Positions 22,401-30,476 are shown, numbered from the stretch's first letter. The stretch is 64,000 nt of DNA from Mangrovibrevibacter kandeliae (GCF_024519155.1 NZ_JANIFJ010000006.1:1-64000), one strand, 5' to 3'. The notes: generated by a model from the sequence alone, not told the origin. Program-made: numbers and translations.

Positions 22401-24283
22401 CGACCGTCGGCTGCGGTGACATGTCGGGCGACGTCTTCGGCAACGGCATGCTCCTGTCGCAGGAAACCAGGCTCGTCGCCGCCTTCGACCACCGCGACAT
22501 CTTCATCGACCCGAACCCGGACACGGCGGCCTCCTTCGCCGAGCGCAAGCGGCTGTTCGACCTGCCGCGTTCGTCATGGGCGGACTACGACCGGGCGAAG
22601 ATTTCCGCCGGCGGCGGCGTCTTCTCGCGGCGCGAGAAGCTGATCCGGCTGTCGCCGGAGGCAGCCGCGGCGATCGGCTGGGACCGCACCAGCGGCACGC
22701 CCGCGGAGATCATCTCGGCGATCCTGAAGGCGCCGGTCGACCTTCTCTGGTTCGGCGGCATCGGCACCTATGTGCGCGCCTCGAGCGAGCAGAACGCCGA
22801 GGTCGGGGACCGTGCCAACGATGCGCTGCGCATCACCGGGGCGCAGGTCCGCGCGAAGGTGGTGGGCGAGGGCGCCAATCTCGGCGTCACCCAGAAGGGC
22901 CGCATCGAATATGCCCGGGCCGGCGGGCGCATCAATTCGGACGCCATCGACAACTCGGCCGGCGTCAACACCTCCGACGTCGAGGTCAACATCAAGATCG
23001 CCCTGAAGGGCGCGATGCAGGACGACCGCCTGACGCGGCCGGACCGCAACGTGCTGCTCGCCTCGATGACGGCGGAGGTCGCCGACCTCGTTCTCGCCAA
23101 CAACTACGAGCAGACGCTGGCGCTGTCGCTCGACACGGCGGAGGGCCCGGCGGCTCTGCCGCTGCAGGCGCGCTTCATGGCGACGCTCGAGGCGCGCGGC
23201 ATCCTCAACCGTGAGGTCGAGACCCTGCCGGGCGAGGCGGCGCTGACGGCGCTGCGCGGCGCCGGCAACGGCCTCACCCGGCCGGAGAACGGCGTGCTCC
23301 TCGCCTATTCGAAGATCACGCTGTTCGACGAGATCCTGGCGAGCGGCCTGCCGGACGACCCCTACTTCGCCGGGCGGCTGTTCGGCTATTTTCCGAGCGC
23401 CATGCGCGAGGCCTTCGCCGTCGACATCGAGCGGCACCGGCTGCACCGCGAGATCGTCTCGACCGTCCTCGCCAACGAGGCGGTCAATCATCTGGGCGCG
23501 ACCTTTGCCACTGCCGTGCGCGACGCCACCGGAGCCTCGGCGGGCGAGGTGGTGCAGGCCTTCGTCGCCGCCAAGGACGGGCTCGGCGCTGCCGAACTCT
23601 ACGCGGCCGTCGATGCGCTCGACGGCAGGATTCATGGCGAGACGCAGAACCGGCTTTATGCCAGCCTGCGCGGCTTCCTGCGCCAGGGCACCCGCTGGTT
23701 CGTGCAGAACGCGCGCTCCGGCCAGCCGCTCGGCGAGACGGTCGAGCGCTTCGCCGCCGCCCGCACCGAGCTGAAGCCGCGGCTGCTCGACCTGTCGAGC
23801 GAGGAGTCGCGCGCGGCCTTCGAGCGCCGCCGCGACGCGCTGACGGCCGAAGGGGTGCCGGAGGGCCTTGCGGGCGACATGGCGCTGCTGCCGCTCGTCG
23901 CGCTGGTCCCGGACATCGCGGCGATCGCGCGCGACACGGTGATGCCGCTGGATCAGGTGATGGCCTGCTACTTCGCGGTGACGCGGCTGTTGCGGATCGG
24001 CCGGCTGGAGGCGGCGCTCGGCGCGGTGACGCCCGCCGACTACTACGAGAACCTCGCACTGGAGCGGGCCGGCACCCAGATCGCCGGCGCCCGCCGCCAG
24101 CTGACGCGCGACGCGCTCACCGGCTTCGGCGGCGAGAGCGACCCGGCTGCGGCCTGGGCCGAGAGCCGAGTGACGGCGGTGGAGCGGGTCGGCGGGCAGC
24201 TCGAGAGCCTGGTCGCCTCGGGCGAGACCTCGGTGGCGCGGCTGACGGTGGCCGGCGGTCTCCTGGCAGATCTGACGGGCTGA
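19406..24283 (+). CDS. gdhB: NAD-specific glutamate dehydrogenase, large (180 kDa) class
   Basis: A 1,625-residue enzyme of the L-GDH180 class, close to the family's usual ~1,600. The N-terminal ~700 residues hold ACT-like regulatory regions. The catalytic domain shows GGLRWSDRAQDYRTEVLGLV near residue 830, AVIVPVGAKGGFYPKR near 855, DKGTATFSD near 935 and the Rossmann segment VVGEGANLGVTQKGR near 1155. It converts glutamate to 2-oxoglutarate and ammonia with NAD, feeding the 2-oxoglutarate dehydrogenase encoded 14 kb away. It stands alone, with a 186-base upstream gap. Start ATG 19406 is the first plausible one. Confidence 0.96.
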   Translation: MDADVSSKKPIIRAVVAELGDGAAAALAPLLLARPPADDLDAFEPAALTAAIRRGVAALEEHKSGEPLVRVEQPEGFTLDGAPLTLVSVVNDDMPFLFDSVMGEIAETAATIRFISHPILDVTRDAAGALDGFAATTTPGGRGGERLSLIQVALDRPANAGASLEARLLTVLTQVVRANLDFDAMRSRVGEAVEGLRRYAAEAEDVEGVVAVGEAAQFVEWLRDENFTFLGCREFDYAGPDADEVLVPREEVGLGILRDPDMRILRRAGQATTTTPELRAFLEGPDPLIVTKANTRSVVHRRAYMDYIGIKRYEDGRFVGELRIVGLFTSTAYTRSILAIPYLRLKAETVIGRFDLRPGSHSAKALLNALESYPRDELFQIDVDTLEGFIGTVMELGERPRVRVLPRIDRFDRFVSVLVFVPRERYDSRLRERIGLLLAERYDGHVSAYYPAFPEGLLTRVHFIIGRTEGKTPEVDARALEARIAAMARNWEDAYGAAATQTPELMRYAPGMPEGYRDAVDPREAVADAGAMARLGDDRRLIADFYRRPGDADTLLRLKLFHLGPAVALSTRVPILENMGFDVLFERTHRLTRPDGTTVHIHDMDLADRKGAAIPLADEGAALESTFGAVCAGLIESDGFNALTLEAGLDHRQANVLRAYAMYLRQTGLAYSPDYFAAVMARQPAIARLLWQLFDDSFNPRKADRRDLPEAGSTDSFEPEDRQRRAAAERGSLETLQAILSALDAVESLDDDRILRRYLAVILATLRTNYYAVPTLSAAPRSTPDEVHPALAFKLDSARVEGLPEPVPFREIFVFDARVEGVHLRFGTVARGGLRWSDRAQDYRTEVLGLVKAQQVKNAVIVPVGAKGGFYPKRLPPAAADRDAWFEAGRSAYIVFVASLLSITDTLAGDSVVTPADVVRFDGEDPYFVVAADKGTATFSDTANAIAQAEGFWLDDAFASGGSAGYDHKAMGITARGAWEAVKRHFREIDHDIQAVPFTTVGCGDMSGDVFGNGMLLSQETRLVAAFDHRDIFIDPNPDTAASFAERKRLFDLPRSSWADYDRAKISAGGGVFSRREKLIRLSPEAAAAIGWDRTSGTPAEIISAILKAPVDLLWFGGIGTYVRASSEQNAEVGDRANDALRITGAQVRAKVVGEGANLGVTQKGRIEYARAGGRINSDAIDNSAGVNTSDVEVNIKIALKGAMQDDRLTRPDRNVLLASMTAEVADLVLANNYEQTLALSLDTAEGPAALPLQARFMATLEARGILNREVETLPGEAALTALRGAGNGLTRPENGVLLAYSKITLFDEILASGLPDDPYFAGRLFGYFPSAMREAFAVDIERHRLHREIVSTVLANEAVNHLGATFATAVRDATGASAGEVVQAFVAAKDGLGAAELYAAVDALDGRIHGETQNRLYASLRGFLRQGTRWFVQNARSGQPLGETVERFAAARTELKPRLLDLSSEESRAAFERRRDALTAEGVPEGLAGDMALLPLVALVPDIAAIARDTVMPLDQVMACYFAVTRLLRIGRLEAALGAVTPADYYENLALERAGTQIAGARRQLTRDALTGFGGESDPAAAWAESRVTAVERVGGQLESLVASGETSVARLTVAGGLLADLTG

Positions 24284-24330
24284 CTGACGGCCGACTCCGC
24301 CGCCGGGAACCCGCTTTCGCGCCGAGGCTT

Positions 24331-24353
24331 CCTCCTTCTCAACGAGAAGGAGG
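24331..24353 (+). promoter_or_regulatory. Perfect hairpin sequestering the Shine-Dalgarno of the next gene
   Basis: CCTCCTTCTC (24331-24340), loop AAC, GAGAAGGAGG (24344-24353): a perfect 10-bp stem. The 3' arm contains the full Shine-Dalgarno AAGGAGG, 5 bases before the ATG at 24359, so the folded RNA would hide the ribosome site. It starts 48 bases after the gdh stop. There is no T-run, so it is not a standard terminator. Confidence 0.7.
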
Positions 24354-24358
24354 GGCAG

Positions 24359-25222
24359 ATGATCGTCGTCACTGGCGCGACCGGCCAACTCGGCACCGCC
24401 GTCGTGCGGCATCTTCTGGAACGCCTGCCCGCCGGCGACCTCATTGCCAGCGTGCGCGATCCGGCAAAGGCGACGGCGCTCGCCGAACGGGGCGTCACGA
24501 TTCGCGCCGGCGACTTCGACGATCCGCAGAGCTTGCGGTCGGCCTTCGCGGGCGCGACGCAGGTGCTGATCGTTTCGGCTGACAAGCTCGGCACGGAGGC
24601 GCTGCGAATGCATCGCAACGCGATCCAGGCGGCCGCGGCGGCCGGCGCCCGCCGCGTGCTCTACACCAGCCATGCGGGCGCCCGCGCGGATTCGCCGTTC
24701 GCCCCGGCCGAACAGCATGCCGGCACCGAGGCCGACCTCCAGGCCGGCGAACTCGCCTTCACCGCGCTGCGGCACGGCTTTTATGCCGAAAGCTGTCTCC
24801 ACATGATTGGCGATGCCCTGAGGTCGGGCGAACTGCGCGTGCCGGAGGACGGTCCGGTTGCCTGGACCGCGCGCGACGATCTCGCCGCCGCCGATGCCGC
24901 GATCCTTGCCGAGGAGGGCCGGATCGACGGCATCTCGCCGCCCATGACTGCCGCCGAGGCGCTGACCATGGCCGACATTGCGGCGCTCGCTTCCGAAGCG
25001 AGCGGGCGCCCGATCCGCCACGTCACGGTGTCGGACGAGGCGTGGCGCGCCGCCAAGGTGACGGCCGGCATGCCGGCGATCTACGCCGGCATGCTGCTCG
25101 GCACCTTCCGCGCCGCCCGTCGCGGCGATTTCGCGCGCGTCGACCCGACCCTGCAATCGCTCATCGGCCGCCCGCCCCGCGGGATGCGCGCGATATTGAC
25201 GGCGTTCTTCGAGAAGAGGTGA
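24359..25222 (+). CDS. NmrA-like / atypical SDR NAD(P)H-binding oxidoreductase (QorB-like)
   Basis: A 287-residue protein beginning MIVVTGATGQLGTAVVRHLL, the GxxGxxG dinucleotide motif of atypical SDRs. The NmrA/QorB features AGDFDDPQSLRSAFAGATQVLIVS and RVLYTSHAGA follow, as in NAD(P)H:quinone oxidoreductase 2. There is no classical YxxxK catalytic motif. The Shine-Dalgarno (AAGGAGG) is ideal but lies in the 3' arm of a 10-bp hairpin, so translation may be conditional. No partner gene is apparent; a quinone substrate is inferred only from similarity. Confidence 0.85.
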   Translation: MIVVTGATGQLGTAVVRHLLERLPAGDLIASVRDPAKATALAERGVTIRAGDFDDPQSLRSAFAGATQVLIVSADKLGTEALRMHRNAIQAAAAAGARRVLYTSHAGARADSPFAPAEQHAGTEADLQAGELAFTALRHGFYAESCLHMIGDALRSGELRVPEDGPVAWTARDDLAAADAAILAEEGRIDGISPPMTAAEALTMADIAALASEASGRPIRHVTVSDEAWRAAKVTAGMPAIYAGMLLGTFRAARRGDFARVDPTLQSLIGRPPRGMRAILTAFFEKR

Positions 25223-25436
25223 GGGCGGTGTAAGCTGCTGAGTCCGCAGGCGCTGATCCTCTCCCGGCAAGGGAGAGGGGGAATGCAAGCGTCAGCTCGC
25301 GGTTGGGTGAGAGTTTGGGGGCACGACGAGAGGAGCGGCGCCCTCACGCCCGCGCCGCCTTCCGGCATGTTCCCTCGGTGGGGGAGAAGACCGCCGCGGC
25401 GTCGCGACCTTCCCCCGCGAGGCCTCGCTCGCGCCG
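25223..25436. repeat. Intergenic region with a REP-like palindrome
   Basis: This 214-base gap between two convergent genes contains CCTCTCCC/GGGAGAGG at 25258-25278 (loop GGCAA), followed by TTGGGTGAGAGTTTGGGG and later GGTGGGGGAGAAG. Palindromes of this CTCTCCC type with a trailing GGGTGAGG element are dispersed in many alphaproteobacterial genomes. No gene or T-tailed terminator is visible. Confidence 0.45.
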
Positions 25437-26543
25437 TCAGTCCGCGAGGTACGCCGCCACCACCGCGTCGCCCATGGCCGCGGTCGTCACCGTCGCCGCG
25501 CCTTCGGGCGCGAGATCCGGCGTACGCAGGCCGCTGGCGAGGACGCGCGCGATCGCCCGCTCCAGTCGGTCGGCCTCCTCGATCATGTTGAACGAGTAGC
25601 GCAGGCACATGCCGAAGGAGGCGAACATGGCGATCGGGTTGGCGACGCCTTTGCCGGCGATGTCCGGCGCCGAGCCGTGTACCGGCTCGTACATGGCGCG
25701 GCGCATCCCGGTGGTCGCGTCAGGCGCGCCGAGCGAGGCCGAAGGCAGCATGCCGAGCGAGCCGGTCAGCATGGCGGCGATGTCCGACAGAAGGTCGCCG
25801 AACAGGTTGTCGGTCAGGATGACGTCGAACTGCTTCGGCCGGCGCACCAGCTGCATGCCGCCGGCGTCGGCCAGCATGTGCTCGAGCTGGACGTCCGGAT
25901 ACTCCTCGCGATGGATGCGCGTCACGACCTCGTTCCAGTAGAGGCCGGACTTCATGACGTTGCGCTTCTCCATCGACGTCACCTTGTTGCGGCGCGTGCG
26001 GGCGAAGTCGAAGCCGGCGCGGGCGATGCGCTCGATCTCGTAGGTGTCGTAGACTTGGGTGTCGATCGCGCGCTTCTGGCCGTTGCCGAGATCGCGGATC
26101 TCCTTCGGCTCGCCGAAATAGACGCCGCCGGTGAGTTCGCGCACGATCAGGATGTCGAGCCCGTCGACCAGCTCGCGCTTCAGCGACGAGGCGTCGGCGA
26201 GCGCGGGGTAGCAGATCGCGGGGCGCAGGTTGGCGAAGAGCTGCAGCTCTTTGCGCAGGCGCAGGAGGCCGGCCTCGGGCCTGTGTTCGTAGGGAATGCC
26301 GTCCCACCGGGGGCCGCCGACCGCGCCGAACAGGATCGCGTCCGCGGCATGCGCGAGCGCCATGTCCGCGTCGCGCAGGGACACCTTGTGGGCCTCCCAG
26401 GCTGCACCGCCGACGAGCGCGGTCTCGGTCTCGAAGCCGGTGGCGTGCTCCCGGTTCATCGCCGCGATCAGCTTCTCGACCTCGGTCATCGTCTCCGGAC
26501 CGATGCCGTCTCCGGGCAGAAGCAGGAGCTTGCGCGTCGCCAT
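25437..26543 (-). CDS. leuB: 3-isopropylmalate dehydrogenase
   Basis: A 368-residue isocitrate/isopropylmalate dehydrogenase family member. [11 protein letters not shown] starts the protein; AVGGPRWDG and [16 protein letters not shown] carry the substrate arginines; [12 protein letters not shown] and [28 protein letters not shown] contain the metal aspartates; [15 protein letters not shown] is the nucleotide loop. It catalyses the third step of leucine synthesis. Start ATG 26543. leuD lies 7 kb away on the same strand; leuC is not in the window. Confidence 0.97.
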   Translation of the reverse strand: MATRKLLLLPGDGIGPETMTEVEKLIAAMNREHATGFETETALVGGAAWEAHKVSLRDADMALAHAADAILFGAVGGPRWDGIPYEHRPEAGLLRLRKELQLFANLRPAICYPALADASSLKRELVDGLDILIVRELTGGVYFGEPKEIRDLGNGQKRAIDTQVYDTYEIERIARAGFDFARTRRNKVTSMEKRNVMKSGLYWNEVVTRIHREEYPDVQLEHMLADAGGMQLVRRPKQFDVILTDNLFGDLLSDIAAMLTGSLGMLPSASLGAPDATTGMRRAMYEPVHGSAPDIAGKGVANPIAMFASFGMCLRYSFNMIEEADRLERAIARVLASGLRTPDLAPEGAATVTTAAMGDAVVAAYLAD

Positions 26544-26747
26544 GTGTTTGTCCTCCGTCGTCAGTCGGGCATGGCTTTACACGATCGGACCCGCACGAAC
26601 AGGCCCCGGCGCATCGCGAGGCCGTCGGTGCCGGGAGGCGTGGCATGGCGCCGCAGCGTCAACGGCTCGTTAAGCGCTCTCGCCTTAGCTTGAGCGAAGC
26701 TGACCTATGAAGGGTGAGGGGACCACGAGCGGGCAGGACGGCAGGGC

Positions 26748-27083
26748 ATGAACGGCAACCAGATCATCGGCGCGCTGCGGCAGGGCGCAGCTCTGGAGAT
26801 CCTGCAGGACGGCAGGACGCGGTTGCGCAATTCGAGCTCGCTCGCCCGCACCGGCGCGACAGGCACGGTCTACAAGCTGCAGCCCGGCCAGGCCGAGACG
26901 CCGCGTCCGGTGACCCCGGTTCGTCCGCGCGCCGAGGAGCGGCCGGACTTCTCCAGGCGGGTGCGCTTCGACGCGCTGTTCTCGGTCGATTTCGCGACGG
27001 CGATGGGCGAGGAGCCGACACGGCTCGACGAACTCGCCGGCCAGATCGCCTACGGGCAGGCCGCCAAGGACCAGCGCTACTGA
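26748..27083 (+). CDS. Uncharacterised 111-residue protein
   Basis: Starts MNGNQIIGALRQGAALEILQDGRTRLRNSS, has a basic, proline-containing middle (PRPVTPVRPRAEERPDFSRR), and ends with a helical segment rich in Ala and acidic residues. It has no signal peptide or membrane helix. I do not recognise the family. It is divergent from leuB, with a 204-base gap between their starts, and converges on the anti-sigma gene. The Shine-Dalgarno is weak (GGCAGGGC), so the start is uncertain. Confidence 0.5.
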   Translation: MNGNQIIGALRQGAALEILQDGRTRLRNSSSLARTGATGTVYKLQPGQAETPRPVTPVRPRAEERPDFSRRVRFDALFSVDFATAMGEEPTRLDELAGQIAYGQAAKDQRY

Positions 27084-27147
27084 GACGGTCGCACGGATCG
27101 TGAGCGCGTGGATCCGGAAGCGCTCCAGGCGCCACGGGTAATCAAGA

Positions 27148-27894
27148 TCAGATCGGCTGCAACGGCCCCGAGGCGACCACCGGCCCCGTCGGCTGGCCGG
27201 TCGGCGAGCCCCCCTTCGGCTCCAGCGAGATCGCGAGCGCCATTGCGCTCCCGCTGAGCGAGGCGAAGTCGTCGGGCAGCTGCACCTGTTGGGCCTTGTC
27301 GGTGGCGACCACGCCGAGCGAGATCGGCTTGTCGCCTTGCGGCAGCAGCCAGAGTTCGGTGACGCGCCCTTGCGCGTCGGGGCTCACCCCGGCGGGGACC
27401 AGCGTCGCCGAGTTCGATCCGGGATCGATCACCGCGGTGAACAGCGGCGCGCCGCCATCGGGGCCGAGGCGCACGGCGGCGAGCCGCGGCAGGTTTTCGG
27501 TCGCCACGAGATTGTAGACGACGAGCGCGAGGCAGGCGGCCGTGATCGTCATCGATCCGATCGCCAGCCAGCGCCACAACCGCCCCGCGTCCCGGCGTGG
27601 AGCCGCCCCGGCCGACGGGCGCGCCTGGCCATGCTGCGCGGACCGTTCGGCTGCCCGGCGCTGCATCCGGTCGAGGTCGCCCTCGATCGCCTCCCACACG
27701 GCCGCCGGCGGGGCCACCGGCTCGACGACCGTCAGCATCGGCGCCAGTCGCTCTTCCCAGGCTGCGACATCGGCGTCGAAGGCCGGATCGCGATCGCGCC
27801 GGCGCTCCACCGAGCGCCGGTCTGCGGCGCCCAGCAGGCCGAGCGCATACTCGGCGGCGAGATCTTCGCCGGGTTCGTTGGGGCTCTCGCTCAT
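27148..27894 (-). CDS. Anti-sigma factor, RskA type
   Basis: A 248-residue single-pass membrane protein. The N-terminal cytosolic region (DLAAEYALGLLGAADRRSVERR) is the sigma-binding domain typical of anti-sigma-K factors. One transmembrane helix spans about 108-130 (WRWLAIGSMTITAACLALVVYNLVA). The periplasmic RskA-like domain includes VTELWLLPQGDKPISLGVV. ATG 27894 overlaps the sigma gene stop (ATGA), so the pair is translationally coupled. It would hold the sigma factor inactive until proteolysis. The organisation matches mycobacterial SigK-RskA. Confidence 0.88.
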   Translation of the reverse strand: MSESPNEPGEDLAAEYALGLLGAADRRSVERRRDRDPAFDADVAAWEERLAPMLTVVEPVAPPAAVWEAIEGDLDRMQRRAAERSAQHGQARPSAGAAPRRDAGRLWRWLAIGSMTITAACLALVVYNLVATENLPRLAAVRLGPDGGAPLFTAVIDPGSNSATLVPAGVSPDAQGRVTELWLLPQGDKPISLGVVATDKAQQVQLPDDFASLSGSAMALAISLEPKGGSPTGQPTGPVVASGPLQPI

Positions 27895-28448
27895 GTCTCG
27901 AGGCATCCCTTGAGCTTGGCCAGTCCGCGCCGGATCAGGCTCTTCATCGTGCCGAGCGGCACGGCGGCCCGGCTCGCGACCTCCTCGTAGGTGAGCCCGC
28001 CGAAGAAGGCCGCAGCGATCGAGTGGCGGGCGCGTTCGTCGAGCGTGCCGAGGCATTCGCGCAACCGGCGCGTCTCGTCGGCGCTCTCCAGCCGCTGCAG
28101 GGCATCCGGGCTCTGATCCGGCACCGTGTCGGCCTCGGCCAGTTCACCGCCCGCGACCCGGCTGCCCAGCGCGCGCCGGCGATCGATCGCGCGGTTGCGC
28201 GCGATCGCGGCGAGCCAGGTGATCGGGCTCGCGATCGCCGGGTCGAACCGGTCGGCCTTGTTCCAGATGGTCAGATACACGTCCTGCAGCACGTCCTCGC
28301 TGTCCTGCCTGTCGGACAAGATACGCAGGCAGATGCCGAATAGCTTCGCCGCGGTGCGATCGTAGAGCGCACGGTGCGCGGCGCGGTCGCCGGCGGCGAC
28401 CGCGCGCAGCAGCCGGACGAGCTCGGCGCGAGCCTCTTCGTCGTGCAG
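27891..28448 (-). CDS. ECF RNA polymerase sigma factor, SigK-like, with apparent CTG start
   Basis: About 185 residues. Region 2 reads AAGDRAAHRALYDRTAAKLF, then RILSDRQDSEDVLQDVYLTIWNKADRF and ITWLAAIARNRAIDRRR; region 4 is ERARHSIAAAFFGGLTYEEVASRAAVPLGTMKSLIRRGLAKL. The conserved protein extends upstream of the only TTG (28319), and the frame has no ATG, GTG or TTG between that codon and the in-frame stop at 28545-28547. A CTG at 28448 preceded by GGGAGG 6 bases away fits the expected N-terminus. The anti-sigma factor overlaps its stop codon. Confidence 0.87.
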   Translation of the reverse strand: MHDEEARAELVRLLRAVAAGDRAAHRALYDRTAAKLFGICLRILSDRQDSEDVLQDVYLTIWNKADRFDPAIASPITWLAAIARNRAIDRRRALGSRVAGGELAEADTVPDQSPDALQRLESADETRRLRECLGTLDERARHSIAAAFFGGLTYEEVASRAAVPLGTMKSLIRRGLAKLKGCLET

Positions 28449-28553
28449 GACAGCCTCCCTCTCTCGTCCGGCGCCCGTCGGACGAGCGCAGGCGACAATA
28501 GTCGATCTCGCGCGCTGCTCAAGCGGCGCCCGGACGAACGCCGCTCAAGCGAG

Positions 28554-29570
28554 TCAGATCCCGATCGGCGCCGCCCCCGGCAGAGCGAGGGCGCGCTCGT
28601 CCAGGTCGTAGTCGAACAGCGGGTTCGGATAGGCGGCCAGCTGCGGCAGGACCACGCGCCAATCGACATCCCGCGTCGCCTCGACGAGCCAGGCGATGGT
28701 CGGCGCGATGCCGTCGGCATACGTCCGCAGCCGCGGAACGGAGGAGGCGCAGACCATCGGCTTGGCGACGGACCAGGGCGTCATGCCGAGTCCCGGCGGA
28801 TGCGTGGGGGTATCGGGCAAGCCGACGAGCTCCGCCTGCCGATCCATCAGGTCCATGATCGTGCGGCCGATCTCCGCGACCGTCGGCGCGTCGGCATCGA
28901 CTGCGTTCAGCACCTGACAGCCGCGTCCGTCCAGCCCGTGGAGCAGCGCATCGACGACGCCTTCGGTCGAAGTCGTCTGGAACCGGCTGAGGCCGCGATA
29001 GGCGAGGGGGATGCGCTTGCGCCCGTCGAGGAGGCGCTTGACGAACCACCATTCGCGCGTGTCGCGGCCATACGGGCCGTGGATCGCTCCAGGGCGCAGG
29101 ATCGTCACCGGCACGCGCGCGCGATCCCGGAGCCGGCGCTCGAGCGCCACCTTGCCGGCCGCGTAGCCCTCGGGGCCGGGCTCGACCGTCGGATGGTCCT
29201 CGGGGATGGGCACGGGAAAGTCCGGAAAGCCGCGCTCTGCAGCCGTTCCGAGGCTGCGACCTGCCGCGTCGCGGTAGACGCCCATGCTGGAGACGACGGC
29301 GAGGCGTCCGATCCGGTCCTCGAGCGCGAGGAGCTGGTCGGCATGGGTGTCGTCGAAGGCGATGCAGTCGAGGACGAGATCCGCGCCGTCGCCGAGCCCC
29401 TGCTGCAGCGAATCCTCCTCGTTGCGCTCCACCCGGATCTGCCGCCAGGGACCATCCGGAGCCGCGGTCGACCGGCTGGCCAGCGTCACGCTCCAGCCGT
29501 CGCCGGCCAGCCGTGCGGCTGCCGCACGGCCGATCTGGCCGGTTCCGCCGAGGATGAACGCTGTGGGCAT
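28554..29570 (-). CDS. NAD-dependent epimerase/dehydratase family protein
   Basis: A 338-residue extended-SDR protein. FILGGTGQIGRAAAARLAGDGW is the dinucleotide-binding start; VVSSMGVY supplies the Ser position; GYAAGKVALERRL is the YxxxK catalytic motif. VTILRPGAIHGPYG is typical of sugar-nucleotide epimerases and reductases. The C-terminal part is substrate-specific and not recognised. Start ATG 29570 has GGGAGGCACC upstream. It lies between the sigma gene and the fasciclin gene, divergent from the latter, with 105 bases between its stop and the sigma start. Confidence 0.85.
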   Translation of the reverse strand: MPTAFILGGTGQIGRAAAARLAGDGWSVTLASRSTAAPDGPWRQIRVERNEEDSLQQGLGDGADLVLDCIAFDDTHADQLLALEDRIGRLAVVSSMGVYRDAAGRSLGTAAERGFPDFPVPIPEDHPTVEPGPEGYAAGKVALERRLRDRARVPVTILRPGAIHGPYGRDTREWWFVKRLLDGRKRIPLAYRGLSRFQTTSTEGVVDALLHGLDGRGCQVLNAVDADAPTVAEIGRTIMDLMDRQAELVGLPDTPTHPPGLGMTPWSVAKPMVCASSVPRLRTYADGIAPTIAWLVEATRDVDWRVVLPQLAAYPNPLFDYDLDERALALPGAAPIGI

Positions 29571-29646
29571 CGGTGCCTCCCGTCTCGCTCAGGCGGTGCG
29601 ACTCAGCGCAGCTGCCGAAAAGCTTAGAAATAAATCGTCCGCCTTT

Positions 29647-29672
29647 GCATCCGTATCCCGCCCGCATCCGTA
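29647..29672 (+). promoter_or_regulatory. Duplicated GCATCCGTA upstream of the fasciclin gene
   Basis: The nonamer GCATCCGTA occurs at 29647-29655 and 29664-29672, 17 bases apart. Taking GCATCC as a -35 and CCGTAG (29668-29673) as a -10 gives a 15-base spacer, close to ECF promoter geometry; SigK-type -35 elements contain CATCC. It lies ~50 bases before the fasciclin start. This is inference. Confidence 0.3.
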
Positions 29673-29723
29673 GCTCCGGCCAGCTTCGCCAATCCGAAGC
29701 CTAGACGGGAAGGAGAATTCACG

Positions 29724-30296
29724 ATGCTGAAGCTCACCAAGACCGCGTTCGCGCTCGCTGCCGCCTGCAGCCTGTCCGCCGGCGTAATGACGCTGCCGGC
29801 TTACGCCCAGGACCAGGTGATGGTCGGCGGGGCGCCGATGTACTCGAACAAGACGATTGCCGAGAACGCGCCGAACGCGCCGAACCTGACGACGCTCGTG
29901 GCTGCCGTGAAGGCCGCCGGTCTCGTCGACACGCTCGCCGGCAAGGGCCCGTTCACGGTCTTCGCGCCGACCAATGCTGCGTTCGAGAAGCTGCCGGCCG
30001 GCACGGTCGACGGGCTCCTGAAGCCCGAGGCGAAGAAGCAGCTGACTGCCGTCCTGACCTATCATGTGGTCGCCGGCGACTACACCGCCGAGAAGCTGAT
30101 GGCGATGGTCAAGAAGGACGGCAGCGCCACGCTGACGACCGTCGAGGGCGCGCCGATCACCGTCAAGATGGACGGCGACAAGCTCGTGGTGATCGATCAG
30201 TCCGGCGGCGGCGCGGTGATCCAGACGCCCGACGTCATGCAGTCGAACGGCGTCGTGCACGTCATCGGCAGCGTGCTGATGCCGAAGATGGGCTGA
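29724..30296 (+). CDS. Secreted fasciclin (FAS1) domain protein
   Basis: A 190-residue protein with a signal peptide ending LPAYAQ. One FAS1 domain follows, showing the H1 motif GPFTVFAPTNAAFEKLP and the H2 motif AVLTYHVVAGDYT, and closing with NGVVHVIGSVLMP. FAS1 domains mediate adhesion or ligand binding outside the membrane. AAGGAG lies 9 bases upstream of ATG 29724. A canonical intrinsic terminator follows its stop. Its position near a SigK/RskA-like pair recalls mycobacteria, where SigK controls the FAS1 proteins MPT70 and MPT83. Confidence 0.93.
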   Translation: MLKLTKTAFALAAACSLSAGVMTLPAYAQDQVMVGGAPMYSNKTIAENAPNAPNLTTLVAAVKAAGLVDTLAGKGPFTVFAPTNAAFEKLPAGTVDGLLKPEAKKQLTAVLTYHVVAGDYTAEKLMAMVKKDGSATLTTVEGAPITVKMDGDKLVVIDQSGGGAVIQTPDVMQSNGVVHVIGSVLMPKMG

Positions 30297-30322
30297 CCCC
30301 AGTCTTCGATCTGGCTCGACGA

Positions 30323-30356
30323 GGCCCGGTGCAGACGACGCTGCACCGGGCCTTTT
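30323..30356 (+). terminator. Intrinsic terminator after the fasciclin gene
   Basis: GGCCCGGTGCAG (30323-30334) pairs perfectly with CTGCACCGGGCC (30341-30352); the loop is ACGACG and TTTT follows. It begins 26 bases after the stop codon. Confidence 0.9.
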
Positions 30357-30476
30357 CGCGCGGGTCCTCCGGGAGTTCCGGATTGTCAGTCGGACTTATC
30401 TGCGGAATCCTCGCCCTCCGCGGTGCCGGCCGCCGAGTCGTCCGGACTGCCCGACCCGAACAGGATCCCGCCCGCC

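Noticed and set aside
22574-25288. A 904-residue open frame on the minus strand opposite gdh and the NmrA-like gene
   Set aside because: Antisense shadow with no recognisable domain; the opposite strand has clear family motifs throughout.
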